Under the pieces are notes generated by a model. The model was not told the DNA's origin. It did no database searches and worked only from the letters and a program-made list of their open reading frames with translations. A stretch of 64,000 nt of DNA, from positions 992,001 through 1,056,000 of the forward strand of contig PUFA01000311.1 in assembly GCA_003508835.1 (NCBI GenBank), in the 5' to 3' direction. Position 1 is the stretch's first letter. Every line of letters starts with the position of its first letter. Of this stretch, positions 1 through 31,000 are shown in pieces. The translations under genes were made by a program, and so were the position numbers. The DNA is from Eonycteris spelaea (Eukaryota > Chordata > Mammalia > Chiroptera > Pteropodidae).

Positions 1-18299
<18,299 letters not shown>

Positions 18300-21200
18300 A
18301 TGGCAAGACAGTAGACGAGTCTGGTTAAGCGAGGTCAGACATCCACCAGAACCAACTCAGCCTCAGGCATCCAAAGCCACACCACAGTCGGCGGTGATGC
18401 AGCTGGGGGCTTACTCTGAGGAAACCTAGGAAATCCCGGTGCGCTAGCAAGTGAGTCCTGCAGGGCAGCTGCACTCAGGGATACGCCCAACACCATGGCC
18501 CGCAACCCCAGGGTCAAGGGTGAAAGAAAGAAAGCTCACCGCCTGGACACGGAGGCTGTCTTTCTGCCTCAGAACAGCTGCGAACGTGTCAGGAGGTTAG
18601 CTGCAGAAAGAACTCGGGATGCCGCGGAGCACAGAGTGATTTGGAACTCCATTCCACCTGACCCTGTGTGTACAACCCAGGAACAAACCAACCCCGCCCA
18701 GAGACAGAACACTGGGGCCGCGAAGAAGTCACAGCCAAGGCAGATCTGACGCATCCAGATTCTCGGGTGACGCCTGTTGCTCGGCAACAGTACTGGTTGG
18801 GTTGACCAGTAAGTACCAAAAGGCTGTGCGATGCGATATGCATTTCAGAAATGGAACTGAAAACGGAGAGCTATGTAACAGATACACTACAGTGGAAGAA
18901 CTTACTTCTGAAATGAAGGGAATAAACATCAACCCATCACCATCCTCCCCAGCCCCTACCACCTCCCAGCCCCCTTTCACCTGCTCTGGTAGATTAGCCA
19001 TCTGTCCAGTTCACTTTTAGTTCAATCCTTGTGTTTCATAGACTTCCATCTCGATGCTGTCAACAACTCATACTTGGAGTGATAAATGGAAATTTCTCCA
19101 AAACCACATGGGAAATCCAAGGATTGTTTAAAGGTCTGATGATCACACACGAAATGTAATTCTGGTTATTTTAAGTCATTTCTGTGATTCTATCATGTAC
19201 AGTTTCCAGAATTGTCACTGTGCATTCAAAAGTAATGAATCTAACAGACATTTGATTTCATGTACACTCCCCTTTGCTTATAGTGTGCATTTTTTGGAGG
19301 TCATTCAAATTTCCCCCTTCTGTGATTGCTGTAGTTTCTTTCATAGAAAGTAGCTAATCCAGTGTAATCTTTTTACCTTTTTAAAAACCAGGATAGAGTA
19401 CCTATTAGAGTTTTACATTGTTGATGACAGATTAACAATAAAGTGATGTTCCGGTGGAGGTAAAGTGAAACGTTTTTTTAATTCAGTTTTCCTGTTGGAT
19501 ATTTTTAATTTACAAGGCATACATTAGAAGTGCTTTAGTTTACCTGGCATTTTAGGACATGTACATGAAACGTCAGCAAAAACGAGAACCACCACCATCT
19601 TAAGTTCAATTAGTCTGTGAAGTACTTTTTGCATAATTTTAATGGTTGGCTGTTTAGTAAGACATAGTGGATTCATGGTCAGGGTTTCCTTAAATTTAGC
19701 ATTGCATTTCAGTACTGACTGACTGTGTAAGTTCAATTGTTGATCCAAAAAAAAAATCCAGACTACAGTAAGATCCTTAAATTCACGTACCAGCACAAAG
19801 TAGAATACGATTAAAATCTTGTTTTAGTCCTTCCTTCCTGCACCTTAGCGATTAGGGCTGTGATCACTTTCTAGTTGCCAATTTTCACAAACTTGAAAGG
19901 TGTTAAAGAAAAATTTCACATAGCTTTGGCCTTTTCTGTATTCTGATTGCCACATTATCTATACGTTTTAAATACCCATCAGAGAATGCATTTCAGTATC
20001 AGTACTTTTTAAATACTTCGGCAGACATTGTAAGAAAGGTGGTATTTTTGAATACCCATATGTCTAATAGCAAGATAAGGAACCTAGTGTATCAAATTTT
20101 ATTTGCTTCATTGTTTGAACCCTAGTTTCACAATTAAAACAACCTATTTGGAATAATAATGCCATATTGTGTTTTGCATGCTGCTTTATTTCCTGGAGGC
20201 CTTGGGAGCTACTGCATTCATCACTTGATTACCTCCGCTCTCAAGATTAAACAGTCCTTTCAGCAACATTCTTTGTCAAAAGGAAACCTTCCATCAAAAT
20301 GATTAAACCAGTTCACACTAGTTTGTCCCTATAGGTAGTATTTAGAAGTTACTTTCTCTTTGGTAAAGAAGATAAATGGGTAAATTTTATCGCCTGTGAA
20401 TTTCAGGCTTCAGAGGTACCTGGCACCTTATCCAAGCAAAAACAAAGCAGCTTTATATTAAACGCGTGCCTCTGGTAAATTATCCATCACTTTTATTTTA
20501 AAATGGTCCCTCAGAGAATAGTGTGGCTTATATGTGTTTGGTTGTGGGGAAGATGTGAACAACTGATGACTTGAGAGCTGCTTTTCACTAAACTCTGGAC
20601 AACACGACTCCAGTCTGGACAGTTTGGCTTCCTCTGGGACGTCATTCTGCAGGTGGCCTTGTTTTGAACTGTTAAGAGAGCTCAACAGAGATTTAATCCG
20701 CAATAAAAGGCCCGAGTGATGTAGCAGATTGAGTGGTCAGGGCTCTATTTGGGGGATTGTCTTGTAAAATAAAGTTCAGAGTGCTGTGGTTGTGAAGTTA
20801 TACGTTTTTGATGACAGAATACCTGTGGAGAACGGGATCTGTTTGCTCTCTCAAGACTCAGAGGGTACAGAATAACCTACAACCTCTAATTCAACTCAGA
20901 GTACCCTTGGAAATTGAAGTTGTGTTTTGTTGTCTTCAGTTTTCTAGAATGGCCTGAAGTTTAGTTGATTTCTCTACAAAGCTGTGGAGGCTTAATGGTT
21001 TATGGAAGTGTCTGTATTTCTCTTTTACTATTTCTTTGGAACGTCTTGCAGTATCTCCTTATTTCGGTCATGAGTTCTCAATTCGCTAGACGATTATTAA
21101 GATTCTTTTGTGTCCGACACTTGGGGTGAGTTGTTTTGTGATAGCTGAGATTTCTGTGTGAGAACTGATAATCGAGCTCTTGATCTGCTTCCCTATGTTG

Positions 21201-22660
21201 TTTTTTCAGAGCCCAAACCCCAGGTTCAGGGTGCGGGTTTGTAATTCAAAAGAAACTTCCATCACTTCTGCCCTTAAAACTTGTCTCTATTACCTAAGCT
21301 TAGTAAGTATGTAGTTTTCTTAAAATTGTCCAGTGTTTGTTCTCTGCATCGTTTATTTTTTTAATTGTGGTTGTTCTGATGTGTGAAATTTAAGGAAAGA
21401 GCCATTAAAAAAATGCCACGCAGGGCAATGTAAGTACAGCCAAATATTAGAGTTGATGTGCAATCTTAGGTTCTTTAAAATCTGAGGTATTATAGGCAGT
21501 ACTTTAAACTGAAACTGGAAAGTCTTCCTGGCCTATTTTCCTCCACATGTTTGTGATTACTCTGGGGCTCACTCGTTTTGGCAGTAAGGAGCTGGTTCTT
21601 CTTTTCTTCTAATTCTTTTCATTCAAGAAAGCACCTACAATTAGGCTTTTAGCCCTATTCATATACATGTTTTACTATTAGCACATTTAAGTCCCTTTGT
21701 TTTACATCAAATTAGATGAAGATGAAAACCAACAACCTTCCATCCTATATCTTCTTGAGCTTGCAAAGTGCCAGTAATTTAGGGCTAGAACTCCCTGCCT
21801 CCCTCCTCAAATCAAAGAGGTAGACTATATTAAAGAAGGCAGACTTCGTTTTCAGTATTTGGGTTGTATTAGAAAGATTTCTCCTATGGGGAAAAACTAG
21901 CCTTACAAATTTTTCCAAATATTGGGGAATGAGAAATTCACGGTTATGCCCCCCAAGGGTTTGTGGCATCTTTCCTGATTTCTAGGTCTGGGTAACAGTG
22001 TCACCCTCCCTTACTTACAAGTGGGCAAAATGGACTCCGATTTAGAGCAGCTTTGTAAGTTCAAGGGTTAGTTGTATAGCATGAACCGCTTCAAGTCTTT
22101 TGCTTTCTATGGGAGTTCGACTGTGATTACTGGGGAAAAGCTGTTGGTTGTGCTGATGAAAAAAAACCTAAGAGAACTACAAGTTCTGAGAGGCAGACTT
22201 CTGGAATGGTTTTCTTCCAAAATAGGCTGTTTTTTCTTTTCCTGGCAGTCCCAGTTTCAGCTCCTGTTTAAAGTTCTTGTGTCAGTTATTTTTCTGGTTT
22301 AAATTTCCCTTATATTTCCACCTGTAATGTCAGTGGCAACATCATACTTCATTTTACTTGTTACTTTGCCCTTACTATAAGAGCAAATTGAGTTGAACTG
22401 AATCTTCCTTGTCCTAATAAACATTGTATAAAGTGGCTTCTATGTACAAAAGGTTGAAATGCCTCCTGATGGTTATAATTTTGTGATTGTATTTAAGATT
22501 AAAAGTTGAATAAATCACACCAGCTTCCTGAAAATGTTCATAATGCATCTTTTGCAAAAACACATGCCTACTTTGTGCATATTTGCATTAACATGGCAAA
22601 GATTGTATGAAATACCTGTTTTTCAACAAAAAATAAAGTCTTAAAAGACATAGCATTTAA
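18300..22660 (+). other. SMG1: SMG1 3'UTR
   Basis: About 4.3 kb of AT-rich sequence after the SMG1 stop. Poly(A) hexamers AATAAA occur at 19437, 20702, 22416, 22509 and 22632. The last, followed by a GT/T-rich stretch, is the likely main site, and the length fits the known long SMG1 3'UTR. No repeat or other gene recognised; short ORFs here look random. Confidence 0.75.
22632..22637 (+). terminator. SMG1: Likely SMG1 poly(A) signal
   Basis: AATAAA inside AAAAAATAAAGTC, the last of five hexamers after the stop codon. Cleavage would be expected within about 30 bases. Confidence 0.65.
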
Positions 22661-24600
22661 GCTCTGAATTCATTGGTAGAAATAGTTTCCAGAAAACTTA
22701 ATTTTGGAAGATGGGTAGCTTTTTTAAAGCATTAATACCTCCAAAAAAAGTTTTAAAATTTCTTGAGTTTTTTTCACCCTTAAAAATGCTATAGTATTTT
22801 TGAACATCAGTAGAAATTTTACTTCAATGGGAAAGTTCTCAGTATTAAGGCACAATTTATTAAACTTAATATTGTGAATATTTTAAAAAACTATAGAACA
22901 TTACTGACGTGTTTATTTCCTGGCGTGCAAAAGCTCTGAAGAGAAATTAAAATATCCATTTTGTTTTAATGTCTGGAAATTAGATCGCATTTGCTGCTCT
23001 TAGATTGTGTTAGGATTTCTGTTAACTGTTTTGTCATCTGGCACATTTCAAAAGATCACATCCTGTTTTTGCAGTACAAAAACAAAGCTCAAAAGAAAGC
23101 AAAACTAAGGGTTGGTGTTTTTTAAATTAGGCCAATTGGAATTTTAAAGACTTTTTAGCAGTGCCCGCAGGCCCTGAGGGTGCCTATCGCCCTGGGAACA
23201 CATTTCTTAGTAACAAAAAAGAACCTGAGCTGCTTGAGTTGCTTCCATTCGTTTTCACCTACTTCCATTTCACAAGCTGGTGTATAATCAAGTCCTACGT
23301 AGGGAACTTGTGTGAAAACCTTAAGTATCCTGTAGCAAAAGCTGATTTCTCAAAATAGCAATGTCAGGGTGTGTGTGTGCGTGTGTTTAAGAAATGTCAT
23401 TTTTTAAAGCCTAATAGGTCTGTGGCCTCGCCTTTGGAAATGGGTGTTACTGTGCCTACAGGAAGATTTTGCACTCTGCTCAATATATTAACTATGGTGG
23501 CTGCTTATTGTTTTTGAGACCTTTGATTTTCTTTAGAAGAGAAAGGGGAAGTCCTGGCCAAATCGGGTCTCTAAGTCAACTCACCACGTGTTAACATACA
23601 TAACCTATCTCCAACCCCAACATTCCCCAAAGTAGCACTTTATTGATGAGTCCCCTTCCCTTGCAAAGACTTCTTTCCCCCTCAAGCGTTTATGTCTGAT
23701 CAAAATGCTTTATTTTTTCAAAGATCCCACCTTTTCTTGAAATTCACAATGTTCAGGTTCCCCTGGCTTTCTTAGTGGTGACGTGGTCTGTAGCTTCCTT
23801 TTCTCACATTTCTTTATGCTTTTAAGAACCTGGTAGTTATCTAAGGAATGCTTTTAAAACATTTAAATTCAATGGCATACTGTCGATGACTATAAAAGGA
23901 TAAGAAACGAAGTTAAAAGCTATCCCAAAACAGACATCTGTCCAGGTCAACGTTTGGCAAGATTTTGATTAATGAAAATCAAAGTGCTTGTTAATTCGAA
24001 ATCCTGGAGAAAAAAGACAAGGTGCCCCAACACAGTTCTTCTAGTTCCTGAATTGCTTATGAATTCCACTGCTTGTGAGAGAGCTTACATCTTTCCTTAG
24101 CATGACCTCTACTGTAAGAAAGGTGCTGTCAAAACCAGTCCTGGAGAAACACCTCGTAAAGTGCTTCACAGAGAATTTCCCCATTTTTTTTACCCTATGT
24201 AAATAAACCAGCTTTATAAATTGGTGCTTTTTTCACGAGTTCTCAAACTATGCCCAGATCACTGCCTCCTCCCCGCTCCCAAATAAACTAAGGCCTTTTT
24301 TCCTATGGGTAGGAAGGAAAAAGAAAATACACAAATAGCTGTTTGTTTGTCCTCAAAACCACGAGTCTCCGGGGCACAAATTGGGACTAAACTGGTCAGT
24401 GGCGCGGCTAGGATAGCCCGGGCAGAGATTAGAAGAAAGACAGGGCCTCCTAGGGGCACAGCGAGGTCAGAGGGCACCCGCCTGGTCGGGAGGACACCCC
24501 AGCAGGCCCCCTTTCATCACAGCGAGGTTAGCGAAAGCTGCCCATCTCTGCCCTCCGCCTCATACTGCGTAGCATATTTCCTCGAGAACTAAACTTAAGA
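22661..24600. other. SMG1-ARL6IP1 intergenic spacer
   Basis: About 1.9 kb of AT-rich sequence with a short GT run near 23370-23385 (GTGTGTGTGTGCGTGTGT). No gene, tRNA or clear transposon seen. It passes into the ARL6IP1 CpG island near 24600. Confidence 0.6.
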
Positions 24601-24915
24601 GTCTCCTTAGCTGCTCTGAGGTCCAGCAGAAGGTCCGAGAGATAGAGTGGCGGTCAACCTTGGGGACACTGAAGCCCGGCGAAGCCGGGACAGCGGCCGT
24701 TCAACAGCTTTCAAAAAGCCTGGGCGGGGCTTTGGACAGCTCCTGGCCGCTGATTGGCCACTCTGTGTCCCCGCCTCCTGGGCGCCTCGCTCTCCCGTGA
24801 CCTCGATTTCAAGCCATGCGCTGGGCAGCAGTTGGTCCCGCTCCCCTTCAGGTTGGGCTCGATCCGTCCAATGAGGAGCGAGCGTCGCGGGGGCTGTCGG
24901 GAAACGCGGCCGGCC

Positions 24916-24922
24916 TATATAA
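24916..24922 (+). promoter_or_regulatory. ARL6IP1: TATA box of ARL6IP1
   Basis: TATATAA in GGCCTATATAAGCGG, 105-111 bases before the start codon and in the correct position relative to the two CCAAT boxes. Confidence 0.85.
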
Positions 24923-25026
24923 GCGGTTTGCGGGGCGTGCCCTCGCGTCGGGGTCGCCGTGCGGCTGTCGGAGGGCGGCTCCCTTGGGCTGCGGCTTGCG
25001 CTCACTGAGGCGGCACCTCGGGGACG

Positions 25027-25062
25027 ATGGCGGAGGGAGATAATCGCAGCACCAACGTGCTG
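25027..25062 (+). CDS. ARL6IP1: ARL6IP1 exon 1 (coding part)
   Basis: 12 codons, MAEGDNRSTNVL, phase 0, donor GTGAGT. It lies inside the CpG island. Confidence 0.95.
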
Positions 25063-28000
25063 GTGAGTCCCCGTGGGCGCGTCGCAGGGGAAAGGAGTGG
25101 AGCCCCTGTACTTCGCATGGCTTGGCCGGGAGCTGCGGCGGCCTCTTATCTGTCACCCGCGGCGGCGCCAGTCCCTTGGGCTGTTTGGGTGGCGGTCACT
25201 AGTTATGTCGACCCTTAACATCCCCTGGAAAAGGTGCGCAAAGGGGCGAGGAGGGCTCGTGATCGGTCACCGCGAATACGAGTTGAGGAAGTAGGAAAGG
25301 TGGGGGGGCGGGGTTTTGACAAGCCTGGGGTGCAGCCCCGGGCAGGGCCGCGAGGGGCCTGTCGAGCTCTTTCGGGGCCTAGGCCCCAGTCGGATCCGCG
25401 TTTCCTTCTCTTTGATCTTAACCGTGATGCCCCCTCGTTCTTTGCTCCCTTGCTTGGACAAGGGCGGAGGGTCAGAGGGCTGCTGCCGAGAATTTGTGTT
25501 GGAGCAGGCACAGCCAGACCCGGCAGGGGACCGGGGCCTGGGGCCAGTTGGGAGGACAACGGGAGGTCCAGGCTGCTGTCTGGAATTTGTGAATGGGTGG
25601 GTGGGAGGAGGGGGGAGAGGACAGGAGGACTTTAGAATAAGCAGGGGTCCGAAGGAACTGGAGTCGGGTTGTATCACAGGTGGACAAATTTGACTTCACG
25701 ACGAATTTCACATAGGATCTAGGCAAAAACGAGAGAAATCCGTGCATTTTCTCCGTTGGCTTTCCCCAGGAAAAGGCAGGCCACGCAGCCCAACTACAAT
25801 GAGTGAGCAAAGAATTTAATTGCTGACACTCGATTTTCCAAGAGCCCAGGTGCTAACGAATGAAGAGAATTTGCAAGGCTGTTTGTGATTTTTTATTATG
25901 CATTCGTTTTCAGAAATGCATGAGCTGCCCTTACACAGAAACACACACACATACGCACACGTACGCGCTCTCACGCTCACACCTACCATCTCTGTAATTG
26001 GCCCCACTAAGGTTTCTCTAAGAGGATTGATGGAAGTGCCAGGGGTAGACGGAGTTCACACAGCTATTGAAATGACAGATCCAGGCCTGGAGCTCAAATG
26101 CCTTCCAGCAGCAAGCAGTGTAACTCGAAGGAAAACAAGGCCTTTGGTCTTGGATTTCCTGGATTCAGATCTGTTAATTAACCCTCTGTGTATCTCAGTT
26201 TCCTCATCTGTAAAAGGAGGATAGTAACAACACCTTCCTTTTACCTTGTTGGGAGGATTAGAGTATAAGCATATAAAGTACTTAGCTAAGTTTCTTTCAT
26301 ATCATAACCTTATTTATTAAGCATGGCGATCAGTTTGGCACAAGTAGCATCTTTATTAAGATTAAACCGCACTGTCTACTGTCATTTGCATATTTCCCTG
26401 CAATAACTTTATAAGGACACATGGGTTTCTTGTTCTAATTTTCTTTTCCTCTACAAAATCAGCTTAAGGGCTTTTTGCCACATTAGCTCATCCTAGAAGT
26501 CTACTTTCAGCTGATTGTCAGATTTGCAGAGAAATTCGAAGTCTAACCAAAATGTCCTGCTAAATGTATGAAGCATTGTAGAGAGATGTATAGAGCTTAA
26601 ATTGCCTCACAGAATTTGGTGAAAGTAGTTTTCCTTAATCGTGCAAATGATGTCACATCCAAATGATTCCATTACACAAAGAGCTATTTTAGAAATTGAG
26701 TGCTGTTCAGATCAAGGCTTTCCTAATGGACTTAGGGGTAAGGGTTTGAATCAATGAAATGACAAAACAATGGATCGATTCTAACCACCCGAAATGAGCA
26801 AACATAAAGTGATGTAATTTTATATCCTGGGTACTGTGTGTGCTTAGTAGTGCATGATTTTGGGAAACTTAGTTAACCATTCTTTAATTGTAAAATGGGT
26901 CTAATTATTCATACCTTGAGGGGCTCTGTGAGGATTTTGTGACATCATATCTGAAAAGAGTAGCCCAGTTCTTAGACTTGGAAGGTGACCGTTAAGTGAT
27001 AGTTTTTTTTCTCCATTGGTTGCTGTCATTGGTATCAAAATTGCAGAGTTTTTGTAGGAACTAAATGTTTAAGATAGTGATTTGGTTAACAGCTATTTTA
27101 CATACGTGGTGCCTGGGAAGACTAACTCTAGGAACCACCGACATGTTGAGAGCAGTAAAATGATGGCTTTCAATGTTGGTCACATGTAGGCTGCAGAGAC
27201 TGCAAGTCTGGAAGAGGAGCTGCAAGGATGGGGAGAAGTGATGCTGATGGCGATAAGGTCCTGCGATGGGAAAGAGCCTGGTTTCCACCTGCCATCATGG
27301 GTGTGATTTCTTTGGTGTTTCTGTAAGTGAGCTATTCAGTTACCCAAGATTGCGCTTGTTATTAATAAGGGCTCAGGTAATAAATACACAGCCTCCATTT
27401 ATGATAGGAAGTGCCTTAAGTCTTTTGTAATGTATAATCTCTAAAGAATGTTTTTTCATAGAGCAGTTTGCCTAGTTTTCAGAATTTGTAGTACTTATGT
27501 AAACTCGGTAAGCTGATACAGTTGAATAAATCAGTGACTCGAACCGTTTGGCCTTAGAATCCTTTACAGGCGAGGACCCAAAGAGCTTTTTCCTCTTGAT
27601 ATTAACATTGCATCTATGAGATCAGGAAGCTTCCAGGAAACCACTTATGAGAAAATTAGAATGAAAAGGGCAGGTAACATCTTTGAGAACCAGAGGACTA
27701 AGTGAAGAAATGTCTTCACTAAGAATAATGATCATGTTTTTCTAACCTTTATTAATTTTTTTTTTTTTTAACAGGGACTATCTACTAAGATCCATCTGTG
27801 CTGTCCGGTGTTTCCAGTTTTGTTATGTTTTTGTGCTTGGCTGACTACCTTGTTCCTATTCTAGCGCCTAGAATTTTTGGCTCCAATAAATGGTAGGTGA
27901 CGTGATGATTTGGCATGCTCATTTCTGAGACTTTAACCCTGGTGGCTGTGATTAGTATGCTGTTGTTAAGCACAGAGAAAGTGCCTACCATCAGATATCT

Positions 28001-31000
28001 AGGGGTTAGATTTATTGCTTTTATGTGAAGAGTTTCTTAGTTGATTCACATATAAGTCATGAATTTCCAGTACTTAAAGCTCCATAGTTCTTTTATGGGC
28101 TAGCATGTATTTTGACTTTTTCTTTTCTAGAACTTTTTATTGAAGTAAGAGGTTTTTTTTATAGGTAATGTTTTATTAAGGACCGTAGAACTCATGAGCT
28201 TTCCATAAAAGTAGTATGTTTACATTCTATATTTATTTCCATCGATATTAGGATAATATAATACATAACAAATTTGAATGACTATGAAAACAGTAACTAG
28301 TAGATTTATGTTTATTTACTTAGCAACTATTTATCGAATGTCTACTTTGATGTGAGGCACTGTTCTGGGTGCTGTGAAACATTTCGACTTTAAGACTGAT
28401 CTTGTGTTTCAGGTTGAGACTGAGGCAGTGCAGCCATAGTCAGCCAAACGCACAGTGAGTGCTTCAGAATAGGGTCAAGTCGTGTGAACGTGTGGCTGGC
28501 TGACTTCATTTATGCCAGTCTTTGAATTATGAGTTCCCAAGATAGAGTTAAGTGGATCATATTCAAATATTTTAACTTCTCTCTGGAATGTTGCATTTTG
28601 ACTTTTTAATGCAAATAATGAAGAAAACTAGATGTTGGAATAGATTTTTTTTTTCTCCTAGCTGTTCTTCTCTCCCTTGGTTATTTAATGTTCAGCAGTC
28701 AACTGTGCCTTTACTGTTTTGTTCTCCTGATAGTAGTAAATTATAAAATAATTCTGCAAAAGGACGAATTTTAAATTCTGGGTCTTTGAGAACAGGTTCA
28801 GGCATTTTCGGGGAGTTTGCTTAAGCTAAAGGAAAATTAAGCATGTTTATTTTAAGATGTTTCTCTCATAGCAGAGTGGATGAATATTAGGAAATGTCCT
28901 CTGAATTGTTTTTCATGTGCAGTAATGAATTATGCTGCTGTGTTTTTCTGGCAAGTTTGTAACCAGACAATGTAGCAGTTTAACAAGGGAATCAGCTCCT
29001 GACCTTGACTTTATTAGCCAGATGGCATTCTAATCTGCTAATTCGTAATTCCTGGGGAAAAGTTTTCAGAACTAAACACTGAGTTTCAGCACATGACAGA
29101 GCAGTTTTGTTGTTTGATCTTTATGGGAAGGAAGGGCACTGTAGCATAGCCACAGCCCGGCCCTGACCATGGGTAGCATACAAGGGCGGATTGTTCACAA
29201 GACGTTCCAGGGCTCAGCAGAAACCTTCCTACTGTATCCGTCACTGCAGCTTTAGGGGACGGGGCTAGAGGAGAGAAGGCAGCACGCCCTCCAGCGTGGG
29301 GCCTACGTTATAACAGCAGCCATTACCTCTGCATAGCAGAGTACAAAGGCAGGTTTTTTTTTTTTTTTAATTGGAACCCTCAAAAATTATAAATAAAAAG
29401 GGCTTTCTTGGAGGATCTTTTGTATTTTTACTGCTGTTTTGTTTATGTTTTCCCTCAGTGGGACTAAACTTATAAAAACACTTGGATCTGAGCTGTGTGT
29501 AGCTGCCTCAGCATCCAAAGCATGAAGCCCAGTCGAGGGTGTTAAGCTTCGCCTCCTAGTAATTCTCACCTCGCCGCAGAGTGCTCAGCAGAAAGTTCAC
29601 ATCTTCCTCAAAATAGTGGGACTCTGGTGGGCACAACGCAGGATTTACTGGGATCTGAAAATATGAGAACAGAGAAATTAATTTATGCTGATTTCTGCGT
29701 AAGCTTTTATCACTGTCATTAACCAGGTGTGGCTTTGGAACCATAGGTCACCGTTACTTTGTACATAGACACGTGTACGTTGATGTAAAAACTTCATTCC
29801 TGTGCTGTAGGAGGTGCCTTAATGGTATAAGAACTTTTCTCATCTTTATAAAGTAAGGGTGAATCATTGTTGTTGTTTTTCATTTAGACTCTCTTTGGAA
29901 GATAGCTTTTTAAAACTGAGAGGCTGGTGTATCTGTTTACCATAGAGATTTGCTTAGAGTGAAGGGGGAATTTTCTTTTTCTAGGACCACTGAGCAACAG
30001 CAGAGATTCCATGAAATCTGCAGCAATCTTGTAAAAACACGACGCAGGGCTGTGGGCTGGTGGCGGCGCCTCTTCACGCTAAAGGAAGAAAAGCCGAAAA
30101 TGGTACTTTTTTCTTTTGACCTATTCGAATGAAGCAAAATTTTAAGATTTAGTTTTTACTTCACTGTAGTGTAATGATAGCCTTGCTGTTTGAATGGAGT
30201 TTGCTATTCCTCATCCATTGGAGTACTTCCTTGAATATTCACAACTGTTTATCTGCATTAGACTGAGTCACTGGGAGGTAAAATTACTTTTACATTGAAT
30301 TTTGTGTTCTAGTAGGGCGAAATTTTTGTTTTCTTTACTGAAATAAAAGACATATTTAAGTGTTTGTTTTCTTAGCTTCACATACAGTTACTATGTGAAG
30401 TTATTAATTGTAAAATTGGTATAATTCATTTTATAAACTAACTTAAATATAGAATTACAGTCATTCTAGGAGGGAATGTATCTAAATTCTATAAAGTAGA
30501 CCTAAGAGTTTTCTCTGGGCTTTATATAACATATAGACCTGAAGTATTTTTAAATAATGGTTAGAAAAACGAATTGTTTTCTAACCTCTTGAAACGACGT
30601 GCTCATGCTAACGCCCCTCGGCCCGTTCCCGGCACTGACCAGCTCTCGTTATTTCCATTCAGTACTTCGTGGCCGTGACCGTGTCTCTTGCTGCAGTTGC
30701 TTGGCTGGGACAGCAAGTCCACAACCTTCTGCTCACCTACCTGATAGGTACGTCCTTGGGGAAGGCCGGCCGGGACTCAGTCACCCACCCGACCCCATGC
30801 TTGCCACGTGCAAGACACTGATCCCGGAACTGTGGCAGACTAGAAAGATGACTGAAAGCCGGGTCCTTGCCTTCGTGGTCTTGCAGGAAGTCAAGACAAA
30901 GAACATAACCAGGATGTGGTTCCATAGCGTAGCGGTTGGCACGTCTGGTTTACACGCAGAAGGTCCTGGGTTCATGCCCCAGTGGAGCCACAGTCCGTGG

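Larger units (their letters stand above)
24600..25560. promoter_or_regulatory. ARL6IP1: ARL6IP1 CpG-island promoter
   Basis: The base composition switches sharply to GC- and CpG-rich. Elements in order: GC box GGGCGG at 24722, inverted CCAAT (ATTGG) at 24753-24757, CCAAT at 24868-24872, and TATATAA at 24916-24922. The TATA box predicts transcription starting at about 24945-24952, giving an 80-base 5'UTR without upstream ATG. The island continues into intron 1. Confidence 0.85.
25063..27189 (+). other. ARL6IP1: ARL6IP1 intron 1
   Basis: First ~500 bases are CpG island. The rest is AT-rich, with a CA/CG-rich short tract near 25940-25982 and two MIR fragments (26160-26300 and 26830-26995). No other gene. 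Confidence 0.75.

Noticed and set aside
24607..25810. Long frames around the ARL6IP1 CpG island
   Set aside because: Same GC-content effect; the real coding part here is only the 12-codon exon 1.
27900..27970. C/D-box snoRNA-like TGATGA...CTGA arrangement in ARL6IP1 intron 3
   Set aside because: The boxes are only about 20 bases apart and no terminal stem pairs.
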